Of a DNA stretch of 64,000 bases, positions 34,249 through 43,062 are shown one piece after another. Every line of letters starts with the position of its first letter. Within the stretch, counting starts at the first letter, position 1. The notes beneath the pieces are model-generated. The model saw nothing but the letters and a program-made list of their open reading frames with translations, ran no database searches and was not told the origin of the DNA. Location of the stretch: the NCBI GenBank assembly GCA_022497155.1, contig MU385717.1, positions 310,001 to 374,000 on the forward strand. Reading direction: 5' to 3'. The translations under genes were made by a program, and so were the position numbers. Source of the stretch: Whalleya microplaca (taxonomy: Eukaryota; Ascomycota; Sordariomycetes; Xylariales; Xylariaceae).

Positions 34249-36140
34249 ATGGTTGTGAAGTCGCTCCATGAGGAAATAGAAATTCCGAATTTGGACATAT
34301 GGACGTACTTATTCGAGCGGAAAGATAAATCGTTCCCCGATGACAAAGGTAACTAGTTAAACTCGCCTCAACCAATGGTTACCTAGATAAGATACACCAG
34401 AGAGCATGAGGTTTGACCAATTTATTCTGTAGAGATATACATCGACCCCGACACCAGCCGCTCGTACACGTGGATTCAGGCCAAGAGCACGGCGCTCGAG
34501 TTCGGCCAGGGGCTGCAGTCGCAATGGGGGTTCGCGAAGGGCGACGTGCTGGGCTTCTTCTCGCCGAACAGCATCGACTACGCGCCGGTGTTCTTCGGCG
34601 CGCTCTGGGCCGGCGGCGCCTGCTCGACCGCCAACCCCACGTACACGGTCAAGGAGCTGGCCTTCCAGATGAAGGACTCGGCCGTCAAGGGCATCGTCAC
34701 GCAGCTGCCGCTACTGCCCACCGTGCTCGAGGCCGCGAAGGTGATCGGGCTCCCCGAGGACCGCATCGTGCTGCTCGGCGATGCTAGGGATCCCAGCGGC
34801 AGGTTCAAGCACTTTACCGAGGTCCGCAGCAGCAGGGGTCCCGTCGCGCAGAAGCCTCAAGTCGACCCGAGGAAGGATATTGCCTTTCTGGTCTACAGCT
34901 CCGGGACCACGGGACTGCCGAAGGGCGTGATGTTGACGCATTACAACATCGTCGCCAACCTCGCGCAGTTGGAGTTTGTAGATAGGTTTAATGGGTTGTA
35001 CCACTCAGGTGGGCCGGATGGGAAAGGCGACAAGCAGCTTGCCGTGCTCCCCTTCTTTCACGTATATGTGAGTAATCCCCATATCTCCCACCTCTGCCGC
35101 GCTCTACTTACACAAGGACCAAAAGGGCCTTACCTGCATAGCCTTACAAGCCCTGCGCATGGGACTGCAAGTAGTCGTGCTCCCCAAATTCGAGCTAGAG
35201 CGAGCGTGCAAGGTGATCCAGGACTACGGGATAACCTTCCTCTCGATCCCGCCCCCCGTAGTCCTCGCGCTGGCCAAACACCCGGCGGTGGCCAAATACG
35301 ACCTCTCGAGCGTGAAGTGGATGAACTCGGGCGCGGCGCCGCTGGGCCGCGACCTGGTCGAGCAGGTGTGGCAGCGCCTGACGATCCCCGTGATGCAGGG
35401 GTACGGGCTCTCCGAGACCGCCCCCACGCTGACCAAGGCCGTCGTCGCCGACTGGGCCCGCCACAACGGCTCCTGCGGCAAGCTCGTGCCCAACGTCGAG
35501 GCCAAGCTCGTCGACCTCGACGACGGGCGCGAGCTCGTGCAGCCGGGGGAGGAGGGCGAGCTGTGGGTGCGGGGGCCCAATGTCTTCCCCGGCTACCTCA
35601 ACCGCCCGGAGCTGCAGGCCGATACGTTCAGCGAGGACGGCTTCTTCAAGACGGGCGATATCGCGTACGTGGATGCGAAGGGGAACTTCTTCATCACGGA
35701 CCGCCTCAAGGAGTTGATTAAATATAGTATGTGGACACCCCTGATACCCCTTGTCTTCGCATCTGCCTAGGAAGCATCTGTCACAATGGCTAACAACACA
35801 TCGTACAGAGGGCTTCCAAGTCGCCCCCGCGGAGCTCGAGGGTCTCCTCCTAGGCCACGAGGAGATCGCAGACGCGTGCGTGATCCCCGCGCACGACAAG
35901 GAGCGCGAGACCGAGGTCCCGCGGGCGTACGTGGTGCTACGGCCGGGCACACCGCGGACCGAGCAGAAGGCGGCGGAGATCGTCGCTTGGCTGGACGCGA
36001 AGGTCGCACAGCATAAGAAGCTCCGGGGCGGCATACGGTTCATCGACGAGGTGCCCAAGAACGCCAGCGGCAAGCTGCTGCGGCGGGTGCTGAAGGACCG
36101 GGCGAGGCAGGAGGATCGTGCTGAGGGTCCGAAGCTATGA
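34249..36140 (+). CDS. 4-coumarate:CoA ligase-like acyl-CoA synthetase, PKL C-terminus
   Basis: This ANL-superfamily enzyme should adenylate a carboxylic acid and transfer it to CoA. Four exons (34249-34348, 34433-35067, 35126-35726, 35809-36140) give 555 aa. The splices restore PDDKEIYIDPDTS, FFHVYGLTCIALQAL and ELIKYKGFQVAPAELE. Motifs in order are the AMP/P-loop LVYSSGTTGLPKGVMLTHYN, VMQGYGLSETAP, GELWVRGPNVFPGYL, the adenylate-binding DGFFKTGDIAY, the hinge ITDRLKELIKYKG, and the catalytic Lys in PKNASGKLLRR. The length matches 4CL enzymes (about 540-570 aa). The last three residues, PKL, fit a relaxed PTS1 peroxisomal signal, as found on fungal and plant 4CL-like proteins of beta-oxidation and secondary metabolism. 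The substrate is not readable: aromatic and medium-chain acids are both possible. It is convergent with ATP11. Confidence 0.9.
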
Positions 36141-36546
36141 GGTTTTTTTTTTACTTTTCCTCGCGGTCCAGGATTAGAAAGTATTGGATACTGGATTTGA
36201 ATATTGATGTCATGGGAGACATTATTATAGACGTAATTGGGTAAGTAGTAGACTATATTTGGAGATATCTATGTCGAGCGTCCGCACCGGCCTCGGCCGA
36301 TACGTATTTATACAGATAAAATGTACAGCGAATATCCAATCCCGTTATCTGTCTACGAGATCTGCCAACCAGTCTGATGTGGGACTTTGTCCGCCCCGTA
36401 CGCCGTATATGAGCCTCTAGGGCATGCAGTCCGTTTGATGTATACCCTTCATCATGCATTCGAGCTTACAGTACAGTTCCTGTTCGTAGCTCTTTCCGAG
36501 CCAAAATCCCCCTCGACTTAACCGCCCCTTTCTAATAACAATCAAC
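36141..36546. other. Convergent 3' intergenic region
   Basis: These 406 bases separate the stop codons of the CoA ligase (+) and ATP11 (-). A run of T just after the ligase stop (36144-36152) may belong to its 3' UTR. No gene is seen. Confidence 0.6.
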
Positions 36547-37527
36547 TTACGCCAACCTCTCACTCTCCTCCAACAACTTCTCAACGCTAAACCTGCCGTC
36601 CCCCCTCCCAAACGCCTCCAACAACTCCCTCTTCCCCCCACCATCCCCGCCCCGCCCCTCCTCGCCATAAAACCGCTGCAGCAGCGCAACCAACCACTGC
36701 GCATCCTGGACACTCGCCCCGCGTCCCTCGACGACGCTCCCCGCCATGAGCACGACCCCCGGCGTCTCGGCCAGGTGCCCGTCCCAGTAGTGCGTGACGC
36801 TGGTGTGGGGCTGGGCGAACTCGCCGCGGGCCTTGTACTCGGCGAGCTGGGTGAACAGCACGGTGGCGGTGGCGGAGGGCGCGTCGAACACCCACTGCAG
36901 GAAGTGGATCTCGGCGCCGGCGCCGGGCCGCGGCACCGGCAGCACGAACGACGGGTGCGCGCGCGCCGTCGCCTCCAGCGCCGTCCACGTCGCCGTCGGG
37001 ATCGCCGCGCACAGGGACAGCGGGGACGCGGCGTGCCGCAGGCGCCAGATCGCCAGGAGCTCCGGCGCGGGGAGCGCGCGCGCCTTGGGCAGGTCGAGGA
37101 TCGCGGATAGCGGCTTGATGGTTGGCTTGCCGCTGCTGACGGAGGGGGGGATCTTGGGGGTGGGCGGAGGCGGTGGGGGGTGGGTTAGGCCGTCGGTCGG
37201 CTGGGCTTGTGATGTAGGGGGTGTTGTTGTCGGTTCGGCGTCGGAGAGCAGGGCGTCGAGGCCCGGGATGGAGACGCTGTCCTTCTTCTTGAGGTCCTGG
37301 ATGCGGTCCTGGTAGGCGGCCTTGAGCTCGCCGATGTCGCGCAGGCCCTCCTCGCGGGCCTTGCGGTCGAGCTTCTCGCGGTACTTCTCGATGACGTTGC
37401 GCGAGGCCTGCGTCGTGGCCAGGAAGCGGACGTCGTGGACCTGGGCCCAGCGCCGCTGGTAGGCGGGCGCGCGGAGCTGGCGGCCCAGAAGGAGGTTGCG
37501 CAGGGCTGGCGTGCGGAGGGTTGCCAT
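36547..37527 (-). CDS. ATP11: Mitochondrial F1-ATPase assembly chaperone ATP11
   Basis: Atp11 binds free F1 beta subunits in the mitochondrial matrix so that they can assemble with alpha. One exon gives 326 aa. The N-terminus is Arg-rich with no acidic residue for ~25 residues (MATLRTPALRNLLLGRQLRA), a matrix-targeting presequence. A helical segment NVIEKYREKLDRKAREEG follows, and then a Pro-rich linker with (T)HPPPPPPTP. The family core includes IKPLSAILDLPKARALPAPE, LLAIWRLRHAA, FVLPVPR and EIHFLQWVFDAPSATATVLF, then TSVTHYWDGHLAETPGVVLM and LVALLQRFYGEE. The ATG at 37527 is preferred because it begins the presequence; the frame upstream lacks such features. The leader is pyrimidine-rich on the coding strand (TTTCC repeats at 37536-37576). 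It is divergent from the small zinc-motif gene. Confidence 0.92.
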   Translation of the reverse strand: MATLRTPALRNLLLGRQLRAPAYQRRWAQVHDVRFLATTQASRNVIEKYREKLDRKAREEGLRDIGELKAAYQDRIQDLKKKDSVSIPGLDALLSDAEPTTTPPTSQAQPTDGLTHPPPPPPTPKIPPSVSSGKPTIKPLSAILDLPKARALPAPELLAIWRLRHAASPLSLCAAIPTATWTALEATARAHPSFVLPVPRPGAGAEIHFLQWVFDAPSATATVLFTQLAEYKARGEFAQPHTSVTHYWDGHLAETPGVVLMAGSVVEGRGASVQDAQWLVALLQRFYGEEGRGGDGGGKRELLEAFGRGDGRFSVEKLLEESERLA

Positions 37528-38122
37528 TGTCGAGTGAAGGGAAAGGGAAAGGAAAGGAAAAGGAAAGGAAAGAAAACAGAAAGCGGGACTGGGATGTCTA
37601 TAAAGCTTCCCCAATCGAATAAAGAAGAGGTGAACTGTACTGGCGTCGTGCCGTTGTTGTAGCACGATCTCTAAGCTCGAGTGTATGTACAAAATAGGTA
37701 TGTAAATGTTGAGGTACTTGGTAGGATTGAAGCTCGAAGAAATCAAACGCCGTCGCCCCAGGGTCGCATGGGCACAGTCTACAGTTGCAGTCTACAGTTG
37801 CAGTCTACAGTGGACATACACGATAACTGATCCTTATAAATGCGGGGTTTAGTGCGGGACGCCAGGGCATCAAAGGGACTAGCTCGAGGGGCAGCACCCG
37901 CAATACCAAGCTCTAGGTTAACTGACTTACATACACCTTTAAAGTCTCATCACTAACAACAACTATGTACGAGGCCTTACAATCTAACACGCAATCGATA
38001 TCACTGCCAGGGGAGAACAGGAGAACACTACACGTCCCAACACTGCCAAATTTTGTTTGAAGCCTGAGACCTCTTGCGACTACCTCAGAATCCTCACCAG
38101 TCTTGGTCTACTAGGGTCAAAC
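37528..38122. promoter_or_regulatory. Divergent promoter region ATP11 / small zinc-motif gene
   Basis: This 595-bp region lies between two outward-facing genes. It contains a GGAAA-rich purine tract at 37536-37576, part of the ATP11 leader, and a 13-base tandem repeat at 37775-37811. No gene is seen. Confidence 0.5.
37775..37811. repeat. Tandem repeat, 13-bp unit, nearly three copies
   Basis: The unit CAGTCTACAGTTG is present twice in full and then as CAGTCTACAGT. It lies about 250 bases from the ATP11 start and 310 bases from the start of the + strand gene, so it could act as a repeated binding site; that is inference. Confidence 0.9.
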
Positions 38123-38670
38123 ATGGCTTTCTGCAAAACTTGCGCGGGCGGGGGCCCAAAAGTGTTTCTCGCGTGCCCTACCTGCGGCGCGAGGTTTGAC
38201 GCTCTAGCAGCAGTCAACCATGCCAGAGCAGCAGCAGCAGCAGCAGCACGCATGATAGCCGTCTGCGGAACCTGCGGGGGCGCGGGCTTGAGGGGGCTCA
38301 CCGAATGCCCTACGTGCGGCGCGTCCGCCAGGTCAGATACCCTACTCCTACAACAAGGCGTCAACGCCAACAATAGGTCTCCTTGCCAGGCTAGAGCACC
38401 CATTACCACCGCAGCCGCCGAAGTTGCTGCCTCATCCAGCCCCTTCTTCTCTGAAATTTGACCCGTCGGCGCGGCAGATGCCGAGGTGTCGGACTGGCGC
38501 CGGCGCGGGGACCATGTGTCCTACTTGTCTGGCGAACCCCAGGCCTGAGCTCGAAAAAAGTGACGGTTGCGGTGTAAGTAAGCATACCTAGAACCAAGTG
38601 CGAGCAGGATATCATTTTGCGTATTAATTGTTGTTGTTAGGAGCGGGAGATGAGTGTGCTTTTCGTGTGA
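38123..38670 (+). CDS. Small protein with DnaJ-type CxxCxGxG / CPTC zinc motifs
   Basis: I do not recognise this as a named gene. The first exon opens MAFCKTCAGGGPKVFLACPT and has two modules of the form CxxCxGxG-x6-CPTCGA (CKTCAGGG...CPTCGA and CGTCGGAG...CPTCGA), separated by a poly-Ala stretch encoded by GCA repeats. These resemble the cysteine-rich zinc region of DnaJ/Hsp40 or plant BSD2, but there is no J domain. Unspliced, the frame ends at 38461. With introns 38332-38389 (58 bp) and 38574-38640 (67 bp, GTAAGT...TTAG) the protein is 140 aa and gains a third, partial module (CRTGAGAGTMCPTC). Phases agree across all three exons. The first donor, GTCAGA, is weak. The likely property is zinc binding; any chaperone or partner role is inference. 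Confidence 0.55.
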
Positions 38671-40153
38671 GGGACTTGTATGAAAATGAAATGGGTAGGT
38701 TAAGACCAGGCTGCATGAAGGGTACGAACTGGATACTTGCACTTTCTACTATATATAGTAGATAAGCACTATCTATACCTTATGAACAACCTCCCATTGT
38801 TCAGTGCTCTACCTACCTAGTTAGGTACTATGGCCTCCTATTAGCGTAACTTATGAAAACCTGGCACATGAATTTAGTAAGGCCAGCTTATGAGATTGAT
38901 GATAAATAGTATCGAGCGAAGTGAACTAACTACTTAGTAGCTATGGAGAGACTATGAACAGTCGCGACTACAGCTACACACATACAGGGACACAGCGGGG
39001 CTTCACAGATCTACTCAACAATATGGCTGATAGCAGTCCTCCTCCCTGAGTTATTATGAAGGAAATAAACTGATAGAAAGATAGTACGGAAGAAGTTTGT
39101 ATAGTCTTGATCCTTATAACAGATAGAAGTAATCTGTATCGAATCCCAGCTCCCATCCGTAAGGTTGATGATCCCCACAGATCTCTCATCTACCTAGCGC
39201 ATCATCCACTGCTAGAGCTAGCCCTATTGCGAGTAGTCCTAGATCTTGACCTTGGCTGCTTGGGCAACGGTAGGAAGAACATTAGGTTTCAACACGTCCA
39301 ATACAATAGCGATACGTAGGATGACCACCACCATTCCCCGACAGGGAAAATGACAGGATCTAATAACCTACGGCATAAGATGCCTGGGCACGCCGGTCGA
39401 AAGTGCGGGGAAACCCCAGACTAGGCAGCTAGGGGGGGTTTGGGAATCTTGAACGTTAATGCCTCTCAGGCCAATAGACAGGCACGATGGGGTGGTGTCC
39501 AGTCCATCATGATGTATACAGTATTTGTGTATGGATGGAGGGGGGCGCAGTCCAGCCTCTGCTACCTGTAATAGGTACTCTGGGGAATGGAATGGAGGGA
39601 TACACTAGGTTTCGACTTATTAACCTACCTGCCTACTATAAATATATTGCATTACCTGCCTAGACGGATCGCAGGTTCGGGGGAGGTGGCATTCTTAATC
39701 TGACCTCCATCCTCCCCTCCTCCTCCTCCTCCTCTGTCCTGGGATCAATCTGCTTCAATCAACATCGCAAAAGCGCGAGCGGGGTCAATGGTAAGGCGAT
39801 GATGTGTGTGTCATGAACTTCATTTGATTTACATGGCTCGAAAGCAATCGTCTAAACAATCCTACACAATTATCGAACATGGGCGTATAGCTAGCTAAGC
39901 TAGAAAGGCAAAAACTGCCTCATTTACGTAGGTATTCGCTTTCCCTCAAAAAAATCGGCTTGACCTTCTATCTCGACGCCGACCGTTGATGCGAATTACG
40001 CCAAAAATTTAGGGTTTCATTTTTTTTTCTTTTCCATTTTCATTTGGTAACATTTGAACCCCATAAACGGGCCCATCTAATGTGGGGTATCATCTTTTTT
40101 TCACACACCCGCTTCTGACTTACATACAACAACGTCAGTCAGTCAGTCAGCCC
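38671..40153. other. Intergenic region
   Basis: No gene is visible in these 1.5 kb. It holds palindromic TAGGTA-type motifs near 38808-38830, a (CCT)n tract at about 39708-39735, and a T-rich tract near 40018-40032 in the 3' flank of the cytochrome c peroxidase gene. Confidence 0.5.
39708..39735. repeat. (CCT)n simple repeat
   Basis: A pyrimidine-only CCT/TCC tract of about 28 bases in non-coding DNA. Confidence 0.8.
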
Positions 40154-41338
40154 TCAAGCGTTGGTGGGTGTGAAAACCCACGGCTGGGTGCCCTCCTTGA
40201 AGGGCACGCCCAGCTCGAACAGCTTCACGACGACGTTCTTGAAGTCGTTGAAGAACAGGTCGTTGTCCTTGGCGTACTTCTCCACCCACGGCTTCATGGC
40301 CTTGTCCTGGATGAGAGCGTAGTCGGCCGGCAGCATCATGATGGACTTGTTTTTGTCCTCGTACTGCTTGGGTCCATCCCACTTGCGGAACGACCACTTC
40401 TCGTCCAAGAGCAGACGGTAGTAGTCGTTCGTCAGGACGGTGGGAGAGAAGGTCCACGGCCCGTCAAAGCCGCTTCGGTCAGTATGGCACCGGCCGAGGG
40501 CATGGGCACCGGCCAGGGCGACAATCTCCTGGTCGTTGAAGCCCATCCGGTAGAAGATGTCTCGGAGATGATTCGAGCCCTTGGCTCCGTCAGGAAGACG
40601 TCCATCAGGGGTGCAGGCAGCGATATCCTTGTCCTGGCGGCCAGGTCGGTACGGGATAGTAGGGCCTTGCATCTCCTGGACAGCACAGACGCCGCCCAGG
40701 ATCCAGAGATCGGAATAGGAGATCCAAGGGAACTTGGCTACGAGGGAAGTGTTAGCACAGGTTCTCCCAAAGTCTCATCCACTACCCAGGGCAAGTATTC
40801 GCCCCTTGCTGGGCACATTTATGTGGAAGAAGCAGGGATGGGAAGTACCTTTCACGGGCTCGAGGAAATCACGAGCATTCTTCAAGCCGGCATTGGCACC
40901 GTGGTCACCCTCGGGAGCGAATCGCATAGTAGCACCATTGCTGCCACCAGTCTTGGTCTCCTTGTCATAGGTTCCGCTAGCGTGCCAGGCGAGACGAAGC
41001 AGGACGGGGCCGTAGCTGCCGTCGTCATACTCGTCGTTCTCCTCGAGGAGCTTGGCGATATAGTTGTACACCTGCTGGTAGTCCTCCTTGGTGGGCGTGA
41101 ACACCTTGGTGCTGACCGGGCTACTTTGCGTGTAGAAGTAGTAGCCGCCGGCGCCGGCGACCGCCGCACCGGCCAGGTACACCAGGGTCGACACGCTCGA
41201 GGACTTGGGGGGCTCCGAGGAATAATAGCGGCGGCCGCCCTGGCGGAAGGCCTGGCGGGCGGACGTCGCGAAGGTGTTTCGGGCGTTGGTGCGCAGAGCC
41301 GCGCGGGCGAACTGGCGGGAGACAGTCGCGGCTGACAT
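40154..41338 (-). CDS. CCP1: Cytochrome c peroxidase, mitochondrial
   Basis: This haem enzyme of the intermembrane space reduces H2O2 with electrons from ferrocytochrome c. Two exons (41338-40849, 40737-40154) give 357 aa; the intron is 111 bp and the splice restores [20 protein letters not shown]. The N-terminus is a Ser/Arg/Ala presequence ([18 protein letters not shown]). A hydrophobic sorting segment follows at about residues 49-70 ([19 protein letters not shown]). The distal haem site is [10 protein letters not shown] (Arg, Trp, His). The proximal His lies in [12 protein letters not shown], the radical Trp in DGPWTFSP and the buried Asp in [11 protein letters not shown]. The length matches yeast CCP1 (361 aa). 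A 5' UTR intron appears to end directly before the ATG. A 417-codon frame on the other strand is only a shadow of the GC-rich third positions. Confidence 0.95.
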
Positions 41339-41427
41339 CTGTGATGTCGATTGGTCAGCATGGGTGCATATAAAGACTCAATGAAGAGGGGAAAGCAAGG
41401 AAGGGATAAGATAGAAGTGTGTCTTAC
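41339..41427 (-). other. Probable 5' UTR intron of the cytochrome c peroxidase gene
   Basis: On the coding strand, CCAAG is followed by GTAAGA (donor, first base 41427). CACAG ends at 41339, directly before the ATG at 41338. The length (89 bp) fits the other introns in the window. The exon before it ends in a five-base CCAAG tandem repeat (41429-41450). Transcript data are needed to confirm it. Confidence 0.6.
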
Positions 41428-41428
41428 C

Positions 41429-41450
41429 TTGGCTTGGCTTGGCTTGGCTT
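41429..41450. repeat. Five-base tandem repeat in the CCP1 leader
   Basis: There are four to five tandem copies of GGCTT (AAGCC on the coding strand), directly upstream of the proposed 5' UTR intron donor. Confidence 0.85.
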
Positions 41451-43062
41451 GAACTCTTGGAGATTGGATGTCGAACAATGAGGTTGTATCGATCGAACGA
41501 GGAACGGGTGGACGAGAAAGATGGTGAGATGTGTTGCTCGAACGTAAGTCAAACGAGAGAAATATTCCCAACAGCCTAAGAAATATAAGAAAGTCGAGCC
41601 TACAAGCCTAGGTACCTACAAGGCCTGTCGAAGAGAAGCAACAGTTTACTAAGAGAATATCAGGGACTTGCTATTGGTCGTCGGCGACCCTCTTTTCCTC
41701 ACTCCAGGTGGACCCCTTAGTCGTTTCGGGGGGGTCGCGACTTTCGGGTTGCGTGTGCCTACAATTATTATTTATACTGCCTATCTAGGGTATTTGTACG
41801 CATTAGATACCATTTTATTATCAATTATATGTGCCTACGTACGTAGTCGTCTCGCTGATGTGAGATGGCGACATCTACGGCAAAGAAAAAAAAATAATAA
41901 AAAAGTTTTTCTAACATGCTGTTGTACGCCGTGTCATTCCAACTTACATCGTACGTACATAGCACAAAGTGGCAATTGACCAATACATTTGCCCGACTAA
42001 ACATAATATCTATAAAAATCTTCGGATGAATAGGGCCAATTGGGTAGAACCAACTAGGTAGATTCTTTTGCCTCGACTATGCACCGTACGACCTGTGTCA
42101 AGCTAATTGACAAGTATTTGTCAGAACTAGTCAGGAACTCCAGTCTCCAGAGTCCCAAACTTTTTTTTGCACAGCTTGCTCATGTCCCTTGGCAATCTCA
42201 AATGCCTAGCACCGGGGAAAATATCCACATTGCACCATCTAGAACCCTTCCAATGACTCAATCAAGGACATCGTGGACTGATGCCCTTATCGCCGTTCCT
42301 CGGCCACCGAGCCGTGAACCGGGGATCAATCTTATTCGGGAAATTTTCGCTACCTATGTAAAGGCTATGTATCTCTCACCTCAGCCCTCTACGTAAGTAA
42401 TATAAGAGGCTTGGTGGTCCCCATGGAAATGCACCCATGTCGATGCCCCATATCTCCCCCCCAGGCATCTTGCCGCACTAGCTGCAGAAGCTCGCATCTG
42501 AGTGCGGTCGTGTCCGCTCCTGCATATTCTATGTGGGTATATCTGGATATATGCCATTGCTACTTATAATTGTGATATGAGAAAATGGTATGTTTATGAC
42601 CATCTACTACAATAGTATGTGTCAAGTCCCGCACGTGGTCGAATGGGCCAACTTGCTCAACTTGGTCAAATGATTTCGGATACACGGGGAGGGAGGGACC
42701 TTGCAGAGTGACTCAATATATTGCGTTGCCTATCAACCTGTATCAAGCGCACTTCCCGGACAAGCCCTGTTTCTCTCATCCTCATTTGCAGTCAGGTAGC
42801 TCAACCCATCATTTGAGAAACCCCCGGTTGTCAGTTCATCGTGGCGCACTTCCCGTGAGCTCCCTCCCCAAAGCCTTCAATGGAATCATCTCAGTTTCAA
42901 ACGTGCTCCTATTGTTCACAGCGAACACCACAACCCCCAATACAAAAGAAATTCGAACATGATACATGTACATCTCCACGTCGTGTCAGCTTTACCAACA
43001 TTATATCTGAGCAGACTGTAATAGCGGAGTTTTAAGATCTTCATAGTATACCGAGCTAAAGC
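41451..43062. other. Intergenic region
   Basis: This is the promoter side of cytochrome c peroxidase and the 3' flank of PRP39. A 105-codon frame at 42079-42396 has no recognised content. No gene is called. Confidence 0.5.

Noticed and set aside
40082..41335. 417-codon open frame on + opposite cytochrome c peroxidase
   Set aside because: It lies antisense to a fully recognised gene with correct active-site residues and crosses its intron; it reflects GC-rich third positions.
42079..42396. 105-codon + frame between CCP1 and PRP39
   Set aside because: No domain, no splice extension, mixed composition unlike the neighbouring genes.
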